NCBI GenBank assembly: GCA_003248655.1
Contig: QFPM01000003.1
Span: 1-64,000, forward strand
Reading direction: 5' to 3'
DNA length: 64,000 bases
DNA from: Microbacterium sp.
Lineage (GTDB): Bacteria > Actinomycetota > Actinomycetes > Actinomycetales > Microbacteriaceae
The number at the start of each line of letters is the position of its first letter. Positions within the stretch are counted from its first letter, which is position 1. The notes under the pieces were generated by a model. The model did no database searches. It was given only the letters and a program-made list of their open reading frames with translations, and was not told the DNA's origin. Positions 41,439 through 49,666 of this stretch are shown one piece after another. Made by a program: the position numbers and the translations under genes.

Positions 41439-41834
41439 ATGGAACACGTGATCGACGTGTTGCTCGAGGTCTTCACCTGGGTCGGCTTCGGTGCCGGCGC
41501 ACTTCTCGCCGTCGCGGCGGTCGTCCTCTGGGCACTTGACGGCACCTGGCTGAGCGCCGACGCGATCGTCGACCGCGAAGACGGTGACACAGTCGTGCGC
41601 TGGTTCGACGCCGACGGCGACGCCAACAGCGCCGTTGCGACCCCCGCGGATGCCGTCATCCTCGAGGGGCGCGACACGGCATCCATCTGGTACCGGCACG
41701 GTTGGCAGGGCCGGATGCGTCTGACTCGCCGCGCACCGGGCTTGCGAACGCTCGCCGTGTCTGCGGGCGGCATGCTGGCTCTCGGCATCCTGTGCCTCGT
41801 GACGGGCTGGGTCCTGTACTTCACCCGCGGCTGA
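41439..41834 (+). CDS. Small two-helix membrane protein of unknown function
   Basis: The 131-aa product has two predicted transmembrane segments (VGFGAGALLAVAAVVLWAL and LAVSAGGMLALGILCLVTGWVLYF) around a charged loop of about 65 residues. I recognise no family. ATG 41439 has GGAGGA 4 nt upstream, and the gene follows tRNA-Thr by 19 nt. A palindrome begins at its stop codon. Confidence 0.75.
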   Translation: MEHVIDVLLEVFTWVGFGAGALLAVAAVVLWALDGTWLSADAIVDREDGDTVVRWFDADGDANSAVATPADAVILEGRDTASIWYRHGWQGRMRLTRRAPGLRTLAVSAGGMLALGILCLVTGWVLYFTRG

Positions 41835-41908
41835 CCGCGAGACCCACGTCCTGCGTCGAAACCCCCGTCCGTGAACGTACATCTCGACGCGCAGACCGGG
41901 TCTCGCGG
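41835..41908. repeat. Imperfect palindrome at a convergent gene junction
   Basis: CCGCGAGACCC (41835-41845) and GGGTCTCGCGG (41898-41908) pair perfectly. A further TGCGTCGA segment pairs with TCGACGCG after a small bulge, around a loop of about 21 nt. It starts directly after the stop of the small membrane protein and precedes the end of the opposing EamA gene. Confidence 0.6.
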
Positions 41909-41919
41909 ATGCCGGGGCG

Positions 41920-42870
41920 TCAGGCCGCGGCGAGGAGGACGCCGGCGGCGAGGGCCAGCGCGAGCCCGAGCCATTGCAGTGCGGTGATCCGCTCGCGCAA
42001 GACGACCGCGGCGAGCACGACGGTACCGGCCGGGTAGAGCGCCGTGAGGGCGGCGACGACGGCGAGATCTCCGCCGGTGCGGAGCGCCAGCACGAGCAGC
42101 ACGTTCGCGCTCGCGTCGACGAGACCGCACACGAGCGCGAGCGTCCAGGCACGCCGCGCGGTGAGCGGCAGGGCGGTGTGATGGGGTTCGGCGTCGACGT
42201 GCCCGCTGGCGGTGACGGCCACGACCCGCTGCCGCGTCGCGAGCGCCGATCGAGCGGGGCGGCCCGCCCGCACCGCCAGCGCGACAAGACAGGCGACCGC
42301 GCCGGCCATGATCACGCTGTTGACGGCACGTCCGAGCGCGAGGGGGAGGAGCCCGGCATCCGCGCTGAACTGATCGAGGACGATCAGGAATGCGCCGATG
42401 GCGAGCCCGGAGCCCACGGCCATCGCGAGGCCCCGCGCGGACGGCCGGGTGATCCGCTCGCCGGGGAGGAGCGCCACCAGCACGATCGCGACGATCGCGA
42501 GGCCGAGCCCGATGACAGACAGCGCCCCGAGACGCTCACCGCCGACCAGCACGCCCCACAGCATCGGCGCGACCGCCGAAACGACCGCGGTGACCGGTGA
42601 CAGCACGCTCATCGGGCCGATCGCGAGGCATCCGTAGAGAAGGACCACCGAGATCGACCCCACGATCCCCGAGAGAGCGCCCCAGCGCAGATCGTCGGCC
42701 GTCGGCGATCCGCCCACGAAGGGCGCGAGCGCGAGGAGGAGCACCATTCCCGACGAGGCCACCACGGCGGTGACGAGCACCGCGGGGAGCCGCCGCGACG
42801 CGAGCCCGCCGAGGAAATCTGCCGAGCCGTAGACGAGCGCACCGACGAAGGCGAGCGCGGCGGACAGCAT
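41920..42870 (-). CDS. EamA/DMT-family transporter
   Basis: This 316-aa protein has ten predicted transmembrane helices in two EamA repeats (MLSAALAFVGALVYGSADFLGG at the start, LTALYPAGTVVLAAVVLRERIT near the end). Such proteins export metabolites or drugs; the substrate is unknown. ATG 42870 is chosen because TAGGGT (42883-42878) lies 7 nt upstream, suggesting leaderless translation; GTG 42879 is possible. It is divergent from the MmpL gene. Confidence 0.88.
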   Translation of the reverse strand: MLSAALAFVGALVYGSADFLGGLASRRLPAVLVTAVVASSGMVLLLALAPFVGGSPTADDLRWGALSGIVGSISVVLLYGCLAIGPMSVLSPVTAVVSAVAPMLWGVLVGGERLGALSVIGLGLAIVAIVLVALLPGERITRPSARGLAMAVGSGLAIGAFLIVLDQFSADAGLLPLALGRAVNSVIMAGAVACLVALAVRAGRPARSALATRQRVVAVTASGHVDAEPHHTALPLTARRAWTLALVCGLVDASANVLLVLALRTGGDLAVVAALTALYPAGTVVLAAVVLRERITALQWLGLALALAAGVLLAAA

Positions 42871-42921
42871 GCCGATCACCCTATCGATCGGTTTCCCCGA
42901 AAGCGGATGCCGCGGAGCAGA

Positions 42922-42940
42922 TTGCTAGCTAAACTAGCGA
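42922..42940 (+). promoter_or_regulatory. Palindromic operator overlapping the -10 box of the MmpL gene
   Basis: TTGCTAG (42922-42928) and CTAGCGA (42934-42940) are inverted arms with one mismatch around CTAAA. The -10 hexamer TAAACT (42930-42935) lies within, 6 nt before the ATG at 42942. A repressor bound here, perhaps of the TetR type common for MmpL genes, would block the promoter. No regulator gene is adjacent. Confidence 0.6.
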
Positions 42941-42941
42941 T

Positions 42942-45170
42942 ATGACTTCTCGCGCCGTGACACCCTCCCGCTGGCTGCGCATCGGCATCCCCGCTCTGCT
43001 GGTGCTGATCTGGCTCATCGGAGGTTCGATCGGTGGCCCGTACTTCGGCAAGGTCGACGAGGTCGCGACCAACGACCAGTCGAGCTTCCTGCCGTCATCG
43101 GCCGAGGCGACGCAGGTGCAGGAGCGGCTCGCGGACTTCACCGGCGGCGACACGATCCCCGCGGTCGTCGTCGTGACGGGGGACGGCGCGCTCACGGACA
43201 CTCAGCTCGCCGACATCGACGACCTCGCCGCGGCGATCGGCGATGTCGAGGGCGTCGGTGACATCTCGCCCGCGCTGCCGTCCGAGGACGGTGAGGCTGC
43301 CCAACTGTTCGTCCCGATCTTGACCGCCGGTGACGTCGGCGAGACGGTCGAAGCCGTGCGCGAGGCGATCTCCGAAGAGTTGCCCGATGGATTGGATGCC
43401 TGGGTCACCGGCCCCGCGGGCTTCACTGCTGACCTCGTCAAGGGCTTCCTCGGCATCGACGGGCTACTGTTGGCGGTCGCGCTCGGCGCCGTGTTCGTCA
43501 TCCTCGTGATCGTCTACCGCTCGCCGCTGCTGCCGATCCTCGTCCTCTTGACCTCGACCTTCGCGCTGTGCGTCGCACTGCTGACGGTCTGGTGGCTCGC
43601 GAAGGCCGGCGTGTTCGTGCTGAACGGCCAAGCCCAGGGCATCCTGTTCATCCTCGTGATCGGCGCCGCGACCGACTACGCGCTCCTCTACGTCGCGCGC
43701 TTCCGCGAAGCGATCGCGCGCGGTGAGCGGCGATGGGATGCCACGAGCTCCGCCTGGCGCGGAGCGTTCGAGCCGGTCGTCGCCTCGGGCGGCACCGTCA
43801 TCGCGGGCCTGCTGTGTCTGCTGCTGAGCGACCTCGCGACCAACCGCGCCCTCGGCCCGATCGCGTCGATCGGCATCGCGTTCGCGGTGCTGTCGGCGCT
43901 GACGTTCCTACCGGCGCTGCTCGCCCTCGTCGGACGGGCGGCGTTCTGGCCGTTCATTCCGAAGCCGGGCGCCGCGCGCGTCGGAGGCGACCAGGTCGGT
44001 GCCCTCGCGACGGACGCGACGACGTCCGTGAAGGGGTTCTGGCCGCGCCAGGCGCGGCTGATCGCCCGGCATGCCCGGCCCGTGTGGATCGTGACGACGG
44101 TGGTGCTCCTCGCGGCATCCGCCGGCATCCTGCAGCTGAAGGCCGACGGTGTGCCGCAGAGCGACCTCGTACTCGGTGCCTCCGAAGCCCGCGACGGGCA
44201 GAGCGTGCTCGCCGAGCATTTCGCCGCCGGGTCGGGCAGCCCCGCCTACGTCATCGTGCCCGAGGGCGAGGTCGCGGCATCCGTCTCGGTGCTCGAGGCA
44301 TCGGACGGCATCGACAGCGTGGCCGCCGTCTCCCAGGATGCCGCATCGGGACAGATCTCGGTGACGGTCGAGGGCGGCGAACCCGTCTACTCGGTCGCCG
44401 GTCCGCCCGGTGCCGACGCGCCCGCGCCGACGGTCGTGGATGGCGATGTGCTACTCGTCGCGACCCTCGCCGACGAGGCCGACTCGCTTGCCGCCGAGCA
44501 GACGATCCGGGGCCTGCGGGCATCCTTCACCGACACGCTCGGCGAGGGCGTGGCGCTCGTCGGCGGCCCGACCGCGATCGACGTCGACACGAACGACACT
44601 TCCATCCGCGACCGCACGGTCATCATCCCGGTGATCCTGTTTGTCATCCTCGTGATCCTCATGCTGCTGCTGCGCGCGGTCGTGGCGCCGGTGCTGCTCA
44701 TCCTGAGCGTCATCCTGTCGTTCGGCGCGGCGATGGGCGTGAGCGCGCTCGTGTTCAACCATGTGTTCGACTTCCCGGGTGCAGACCCCGCGGTGCCGTT
44801 GTACGGGTTCGTCTTCCTCGTGGCGCTCGGGGTCGACTACAACATCTTCCTGATGTCGCGCGTGCGCGAGGAATCGCTGCGCCACGGCACGCGCCCCGGC
44901 ATCCTGCGTGGACTTGTGGCGACCGGCGGGGTGATCACCTCGGCCGGTCTCGTGCTGGCGGCGACGTTCGCGGCGCTCGGGGTGATCCCGATCCTCTTCC
45001 TCGCGCAGCTCGCCTTCATCGTCGCCTTCGGGGTGCTCCTCGACACATTCGTCGTGCGGTCGCTGCTCGTGCCGGCCGCGGCGTACGACCTCGGGAGGGT
45101 CATCTGGTGGCGGTCGAAGCTCGCGAGGCGCGGTGCCGAGGCGCCCGAACGGGGTAGCCTCGAGCCATGA
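42942..45170 (+). CDS. MmpL-family RND transporter
   Basis: This 742-aa inner-membrane transporter has the two-fold MMPL layout: an N-terminal helix, a large extracytoplasmic domain, helices 2-6 (LLLAVALGAVFVILVIVYRSPLLPILV and the GAATDYALLYVARFREA motif), then a second domain and helix set (FVFLVALGVDYNIFLMSRVREE). The two D-Y motifs carry proton transfer in this family. It probably exports lipids or small toxic molecules. The transcript is likely leaderless and under the palindromic operator. The stop overlaps the nicotinamidase start. Confidence 0.92.
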   Translation: MTSRAVTPSRWLRIGIPALLVLIWLIGGSIGGPYFGKVDEVATNDQSSFLPSSAEATQVQERLADFTGGDTIPAVVVVTGDGALTDTQLADIDDLAAAIGDVEGVGDISPALPSEDGEAAQLFVPILTAGDVGETVEAVREAISEELPDGLDAWVTGPAGFTADLVKGFLGIDGLLLAVALGAVFVILVIVYRSPLLPILVLLTSTFALCVALLTVWWLAKAGVFVLNGQAQGILFILVIGAATDYALLYVARFREAIARGERRWDATSSAWRGAFEPVVASGGTVIAGLLCLLLSDLATNRALGPIASIGIAFAVLSALTFLPALLALVGRAAFWPFIPKPGAARVGGDQVGALATDATTSVKGFWPRQARLIARHARPVWIVTTVVLLAASAGILQLKADGVPQSDLVLGASEARDGQSVLAEHFAAGSGSPAYVIVPEGEVAASVSVLEASDGIDSVAAVSQDAASGQISVTVEGGEPVYSVAGPPGADAPAPTVVDGDVLLVATLADEADSLAAEQTIRGLRASFTDTLGEGVALVGGPTAIDVDTNDTSIRDRTVIIPVILFVILVILMLLLRAVVAPVLLILSVILSFGAAMGVSALVFNHVFDFPGADPAVPLYGFVFLVALGVDYNIFLMSRVREESLRHGTRPGILRGLVATGGVITSAGLVLAATFAALGVIPILFLAQLAFIVAFGVLLDTFVVRSLLVPAAAYDLGRVIWWRSKLARRGAEAPERGSLEP
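45155..45160 (+). promoter_or_regulatory. -10 box TAGCCT before pncA
   Basis: TAGCCT lies inside the end of the MmpL gene, 6 nt before ATG 45167. It would give a separate leaderless transcript. Confidence 0.45.
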
Positions 45171-45748
45171 CCAGAGCCCTGTTCATCGTCGATGTCCAAA
45201 ACGACTTCACCGAGGGCGGCGCGCTCGCCGTCGCCGGCGGTGACGCGGTCGCCGAGGCGATCTCGGCCCACCTCGCCGCGCACGCCGCGGACTACGCGCT
45301 GATCGTCGCGTCGCGCGATTGGCACGACCCCGACTCCGACAACGGCGGGCACATCGCGCTCGAGGGAGATCCCGACTTCGTCGATACGTGGCCCGCGCAC
45401 TGCATCGCCGGCACCGAGGGCGCCGAATACGACCCCGGCCTCGACACGGCATCCATCACCCATCACGTGAAGAAGGGGCAGGGCAAGCCCGCCTACTCGC
45501 TGTTCGAGGGCACCACGGATGCCGGGGAGACCGCCGGAGAGCTGCTCGCAGGCGCCGGCGTGACCGAGGCCGACGTTGTCGGCATCGCCACCGACCACTG
45601 CGTTCGCGCGACCGCACTGGATGCGATTGCGCACGGCATCCACGTGCGTGTCTTGACGGACTTGGTCGCCGGGGTCGCGCCCGAGCCGTCGGAGGCGGCC
45701 CTCGCCGAACTCGCCCACGCGGGCGCCGACCTGGTGGGTGCCGCGTGA
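45167..45748 (+). CDS. pncA: Nicotinamidase / isochorismatase-family hydrolase
   Basis: The 193-aa protein fits nicotinamidase, which hydrolyses nicotinamide to nicotinate for NAD salvage. It has the catalytic Asp in LFIVDVQNDFTEGGALAV, metal-binding Asp/His in SRDWHDPDSDNGGH, Lys in VKKGQGKPAYSLFEG and the nucleophile Cys in VVGIATDHCVRATALDA. ATG 45167 overlaps the MmpL stop (ATGA), and a -10 box lies 6 nt before it. Confidence 0.9.
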   Translation: MTRALFIVDVQNDFTEGGALAVAGGDAVAEAISAHLAAHAADYALIVASRDWHDPDSDNGGHIALEGDPDFVDTWPAHCIAGTEGAEYDPGLDTASITHHVKKGQGKPAYSLFEGTTDAGETAGELLAGAGVTEADVVGIATDHCVRATALDAIAHGIHVRVLTDLVAGVAPEPSEAALAELAHAGADLVGAA

Positions 45749-46425
45749 GCGCCCCCGCGGGATGGTACCCCGACCCTGCTGACCCCCGCGGCCAGCGGTG
45801 GTGGGACGGCGTGGGCTGGACGGCCTATCAGCAGGAGGCGACCGCGACAGCGCCGCAACAGCCGCAGCCGCGGTTCGGCGAGCTCGCCCCGACCGCTTCG
45901 TACGGCGTCGCCGCGCCGGTCACCCCGCTCGCGCCGCCCGCGCCCGTGAACGTCGATACCAACACCGTCTGGATCTGGCTGGCCGTAGTGGTGACTGCGC
46001 TTCCCTTCGCGATGCTCTTCCTCTTCGACTGGAACGGCTACATGGAAGCCGTGATCCGCGCCGAGCTGAACGGAGAGATCGCCGCGCTGCAGGATTGGGC
46101 GGGGCGCATCCTCCTGCTGTCGCTCGTCAGTTGGGGATGCTACGCAGGTCTCGTCGTGCTGTGCTGGCTGGACTGGCGTGAGTTGCGGAGCCGGGGCGTT
46201 CCTGCGCCGTTCCACTGGGCCTGGTCGTTCTTCGCGGGAATCAACGGCGGCCTCGCGGTGTACATGATCGGGCGCGCCGTCGTGCTCCGTCGCCGCACGG
46301 TGGGTGGCGGATGGGCTCCGCTCTGGGTGTGGATCGGTGTGACGGTAGTCGGCTTCATCGTCGCGGTCGTCTGGTCCATCAACATCATGACGACGACGTT
46401 TGCGGGAATCAGCCAGTTCATCTGA
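45745..46425 (+). CDS. DUF2510 domain membrane protein
   Basis: This 226-aa protein has an N-terminal DUF2510 motif (PAGWYPDPADPRGQRWWDGVGWT), a Pro/Ala-rich linker and four predicted transmembrane helices. DUF2510 is a common actinobacterial module of unknown role. The GTG start overlaps the pncA stop (GTGA), so it belongs to the same operon. Confidence 0.85.
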   Translation: MSAPAGWYPDPADPRGQRWWDGVGWTAYQQEATATAPQQPQPRFGELAPTASYGVAAPVTPLAPPAPVNVDTNTVWIWLAVVVTALPFAMLFLFDWNGYMEAVIRAELNGEIAALQDWAGRILLLSLVSWGCYAGLVVLCWLDWRELRSRGVPAPFHWAWSFFAGINGGLAVYMIGRAVVLRRRTVGGGWAPLWVWIGVTVVGFIVAVVWSINIMTTTFAGISQFI

Positions 46426-46479
46426 CCGGCGGATGCCGTGTCGCTCGCGATGTCGGCGGCTTCGAGTACAACGGATGAA

Positions 46480-46554
46480 TGGTGCCCCCGGAGAATTACG
46501 ATATCTCGACCCACCGGTTAAAAGCCGGTTGCTCTGCCTCTGAGCTACGGGGGC
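46480..46554 (-). tRNA. tRNA-Lys (anticodon TTT) with an atypical T arm
   Basis: The reverse strand gives acceptor GCCCCCG/CGGGGGC, discriminator A, encoded CCA, D stem GCTC/GAGC and the anticodon loop CTTTTAA (TTT) on ACCGG/CCGGT. The T arm is odd. The stem GAGAT/TTCTC has a T-T mismatch at the 53-61 pair, and the loop ATCGTAA lacks the usual T54 and A58. It may be a variant, a degenerating copy, or damaged by insertion. Its -10-like TAGACT (46596-46591) lies inside the HNH gene. Confidence 0.75.
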
Positions 46555-46571
46555 TAGAGCCGCAGGAGAAG

Positions 46572-47033
46572 GTGTGCGGATCCTGTCGGCAGTCTAAGCC
46601 ACTGACCGATTTCAATCGAAAGCGCTCGCGCGCTGACGGGCTGCAAGAAGTGTGTCGTGACTGCAACCGCGAGTCCTCCCGCCGGTACTACGCGGCGAAC
46701 CGTGACAAGCACATAGCAGTGATTGTCGCCCGCAATGCTCAACGCCGCAGAGACGCGAAGGAGTTTCTCGCTGAGTACCTCCACCAGCATCCCTGCGTCG
46801 ACTGTGGGAATAGCGATCTGAGAGTCCTCGACTTCGACCATCGTCCGGATGCCGTCAAGCGCGCCGATGTGATGCAGCTCGTGAAGGAAGGGCATTCGAT
46901 CGAGACCATCAAGGCCGAACTGGCCAAGTGTGAAGTTCGCTGTCGAAATTGCCACGCCATTGTCACGCTGGAACGCGCGCCTGCGAACTGGAGGTCTCGC
47001 GCAATGATCACCGCAGGACTCGATACCGGTTGA
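46572..47033 (+). CDS. HNH endonuclease-like protein next to tRNA-Lys
   Basis: This 153-aa protein has an N-terminal Cys pair module (VCGSCRQSKPLTDF ... GLQEVCRDCNRE) and a C-terminal HNH domain (HPCVDCGNSDLRVLDFDHRP ... CEVRCRNCHAIVTLE), as in small phage or mobile HNH proteins. GTG 46572 gives the family N-terminus and has AGGAG close upstream. The open frame extends back through the antisense of tRNA-Lys to ATG 46479, which is unlikely. The codon use is clearly less GC-rich than its neighbours. It is probably a horizontally acquired gene at a tRNA site. Confidence 0.75.
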   Translation: MCGSCRQSKPLTDFNRKRSRADGLQEVCRDCNRESSRRYYAANRDKHIAVIVARNAQRRRDAKEFLAEYLHQHPCVDCGNSDLRVLDFDHRPDAVKRADVMQLVKEGHSIETIKAELAKCEVRCRNCHAIVTLERAPANWRSRAMITAGLDTG

Positions 47034-47092
47034 TGCGCGCGCCGAAGCGGCCGCCGGCGCTCCCCGCGCCGACGGCCGCTCCGCTGACCTGA

Positions 47093-47749
47093 TCAGCTGG
47101 TCGGCATCAGCACCGAGTCGATCAGGTAGACCGTGGCGTTCGCCGTCTGGACCCCGCCGCAGATGACGTTCGCGTCGTTGACCATCCACTCGTCGCCCGA
47201 GCCGGTCACGTCGAGGTCGGTGCCCTCGACGGTCGTGTGCATGCCCGCGATGTCGGCCGGCTCGATCTGACCCGGGACCACGTGGTACGTCAGGATCTTC
47301 GTCAGCAGCGCGCTGTCGGTCTTGAGCGTGTCGATCGTGGCGGGGTCGATCTTGGCGAACGCGTCATCCACCGGCGCGAACACGGTGAACTCGCTGCCGT
47401 TGAGCGTGTCGACGAGGTTGACGTCGGGGTTCAGCTGGCCGCTCACGGCCGCGACGAGCGTCTTCAGCATGGGGTTGTTGGAGGCTGCGACGGCAACCGG
47501 ATCCTGCGACATGCCCTGGATCGAGCCGGCGCCATCCGGCACGGCCTCGGCGTAGGCGGCGCAGCCGGGGCCGACGAGGTTCGCCGCCGGGTCGTTCTCC
47601 ATCGCCTCGGGTGTCATCGAGGGCGACTCCATTGCCGCGGGGCTGGTCTCTTCGGGCGCTGCGGCACCCGACGAACACGCCGACAGCGCGAACGCTCCCG
47701 CGATGGTCAAAGTCAGTGCTGCCGTGATCTTCCTGGTCGTGCTGAGCAT
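47093..47749 (-). CDS. Fasciclin (FAS1) domain lipoprotein, MPT83/MPT70-like
   Basis: This 218-aa secreted lipoprotein has a signal peptide with lipobox LSAC (MLSTTRKITAALTLTIAGAF start), an acidic/Met-Pro linker, and a FAS1 domain with NPMLKTLVAAVSGQLNPDVNLVDTL, EFTVFAPVDDAFAKI, LLTKILTYHVVPGQ and TANATVYLIDSVLMP. ATG 47749 has GGAGGA 6 nt upstream. It is divergent from dipZ. A SigK-type promoter lies upstream at 47834-47808. Mycobacterial relatives (MPT70, MPT83) are SigK targets. Confidence 0.92.
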   Translation of the reverse strand: MLSTTRKITAALTLTIAGAFALSACSSGAAAPEETSPAAMESPSMTPEAMENDPAANLVGPGCAAYAEAVPDGAGSIQGMSQDPVAVAASNNPMLKTLVAAVSGQLNPDVNLVDTLNGSEFTVFAPVDDAFAKIDPATIDTLKTDSALLTKILTYHVVPGQIEPADIAGMHTTVEGTDLDVTGSGDEWMVNDANVICGGVQTANATVYLIDSVLMPTS

Positions 47750-47807
47750 GATGTCCTCCATTGGTCAGGGTCGTGAACAGGGGTCGCGGAGTGCGCCCTC
47801 GGGACTG

Positions 47808-47834
47808 GTTCGGAGCCCTCCCGGAATCGGATGG
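47808..47834 (-). promoter_or_regulatory. SigK-like promoter CCATCC-N16-CGAAC
   Basis: On the reverse strand, CCATCC (47834-47829) is followed after 16 nt by CGAAC (47812-47808). This closely matches the mycobacterial SigK consensus CCATCC-N16-20-CGAAT. It is placed about 60 nt before the fasciclin ATG. The sigK-like gene is 2 kb away. Confidence 0.6.
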
Positions 47835-47912
47835 GATCGGATCGACATCGGATGCCGGGCAATCCGAAACCCGCGCGGCGGCGAACGACTCCCGACAGAG
47901 ACGGGGGAGTCC

Positions 47913-49634
47913 ATGGACCTCATCATCATCGGCCTGCTGGGCGGGCTCATCACGGGCATCTCGCCGTGCATCCTGCCGGTGCTGCCGGTCATCTTCCTCA
48001 CCGGCGGCGCGCAGTCTGCCCGGTTCGAGGGCGACAGCAAGACGGTGCCCGCGCGCCGTAGTCGGCCCTACCTTGTGATCGCGGGCCTCGTCGTGAGCTT
48101 CACGCTCGTGACCCTGGTCGGATCGCTCATCCTGGGCCTGCTGAATCTTCCGCAGGACGTCATCCGGTGGGTTGGCATCGTCGTGCTCATCCTGATCGGC
48201 ATCGGACTCATGGTGCCGCGGTTCGAGCAGCTGCTCGAAAAGCCGTTCCAGTGGCTCCCGCGGCGCGAAGTCGAAAACCGCGGAAGTGGCTTCGGCGTCG
48301 GCCTTGCCCTCGGCGCCGTCTTCGTCCCGTGCGCGGGCCCCGTGCTGGCTGCGATCATCGTCGCGGGCGCGACGGGACAGATCGGCGTCGGCACGGTGCT
48401 CCTCACGGCATCCTTCGCGATCGGCGTCGCGATTCCGCTCCTCGTGTTCGCGCTCGCAGGCCGCGGCGTCGTCGAGCGCATCCGAGCGTTCCGCACCCGC
48501 GAGCGCGGCCTGCGCATCGCGGCGGGCGTCGCGATGCTCGCCCTCGCCGTGGGCCTCGTCTTCAACGTCCCGCAGCAGTTGCAGCGACTGCTGCCCGACT
48601 ACACCGCCCAGCTACAGCGCGACCTCACCGACAACGAGCAGGCGTCCGAAGCGCTCGGCCTCGGCGGTCTCGTCACGCCCGAGAACGAGCAACTCGACCA
48701 GTGCACGAACGGCGCCGACGAGCTCGAATCGTGTGGCCCGGCTCCCGCCATCCGCGGCATCGAGTCGTGGCTCAACACGCCGGACGGCGGAGGGCTCGAC
48801 CTCGCCGACCTCCGCGGAAAGGTCGTGCTGATCGACTTCTGGGCGTACTCGTGCATCAACTGCCAGCGGTCGATCCCGCACGTCGTCGCGTGGGACGAGG
48901 CGTATCGCGATGCGGGGCTGCAGGTCATCGGCATCCATTCGCCGGAGTACGCGTTCGAGAAGGATGCCGGGAACGTCGCCGCCGGCGCGCGCGACTTCGG
49001 GATCGAGTACCCCGTCGCCCTCGACAACACCCTGTCGACGTGGACGGCGTACCGGAACCGGTACTGGCCCGCGCACTACCTGATCGACGCCGAAGGCACC
49101 GTGCGGCACATCTCGTTCGGCGAAGGCAACTACGCCGCGACCGAGAAGATGATCCGGGAGCTGCTCGAAGACGCTGACCCGTCGGTGTCACTTCCCGCGG
49201 CGACCGGCACGAGCGATGACACGCCCGAGGCTGGATCCACGACGCGCGAGACCTTTCTCGGGTCGTCGAAGGACGTCAACTTCGCAGGGCCGGGCGCCTA
49301 TCGGGCGGGCGAGAGCAAGTTCTCGCTGCCGGCCGACCAGGCATCCGACACCTTCGCGCTCGAGGGCGCCTGGCGGGTCGAGACGCAGTTCGCGACGCCG
49401 AGCGGGGCGGATGCCGGGGGCATCCGACTCGACTATCACGCCGCCGAAGTGCGGATGGTGCTCGCCGGCGAAGGCTCTGTGCGCGTGCGTGACCAGGACG
49501 GCTCCGAGCGCACGATCGACGTGTCGGGAACTCCGCGCTCGTACGAGCTCGTGAAGCGGGGTGCCGTGGAACCCGGCATCCTCTCGATCGAGGTCGACCC
49601 GGGCGTCGAAGTGTACTCGTTCACGTTCGGGTGA
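47913..49634 (+). CDS. dipZ: DipZ-like thiol-disulfide protein (CcdA membrane part plus thioredoxin-like part)
   Basis: The 573-aa fusion has a CcdA/DsbD-like membrane domain (GLLGGLITGISPCILPVLPVIF and ALGAVFVPCAGPVLAAIIVAG with paired Cys), a thioredoxin-like domain with CINC (VLIDFWAYSCINCQRSIPHVVAW), and a C-terminal beta domain after about residue 430, as in mycobacterial DipZ. It passes electrons across the membrane to extracytoplasmic disulfides. ATG 47913 has GGGGGAG 5 nt upstream. It is divergent from the fasciclin gene and followed by sigK-rskA. Confidence 0.93.
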   Translation: MDLIIIGLLGGLITGISPCILPVLPVIFLTGGAQSARFEGDSKTVPARRSRPYLVIAGLVVSFTLVTLVGSLILGLLNLPQDVIRWVGIVVLILIGIGLMVPRFEQLLEKPFQWLPRREVENRGSGFGVGLALGAVFVPCAGPVLAAIIVAGATGQIGVGTVLLTASFAIGVAIPLLVFALAGRGVVERIRAFRTRERGLRIAAGVAMLALAVGLVFNVPQQLQRLLPDYTAQLQRDLTDNEQASEALGLGGLVTPENEQLDQCTNGADELESCGPAPAIRGIESWLNTPDGGGLDLADLRGKVVLIDFWAYSCINCQRSIPHVVAWDEAYRDAGLQVIGIHSPEYAFEKDAGNVAAGARDFGIEYPVALDNTLSTWTAYRNRYWPAHYLIDAEGTVRHISFGEGNYAATEKMIRELLEDADPSVSLPAATGTSDDTPEAGSTTRETFLGSSKDVNFAGPGAYRAGESKFSLPADQASDTFALEGAWRVETQFATPSGADAGGIRLDYHAAEVRMVLAGEGSVRVRDQDGSERTIDVSGTPRSYELVKRGAVEPGILSIEVDPGVEVYSFTFG

Positions 49635-49666
49635 GCATCCGTGAGACAGGAGGCGCGAGATGAGGC

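Noticed and set aside
46479..46571. N-terminal extension of the HNH protein from ATG 46479
   Set aside because: It would be translated from the antisense of tRNA-Lys, lacks a ribosome binding site and has no family counterpart. The homologous N-terminus begins at GTG 46572.
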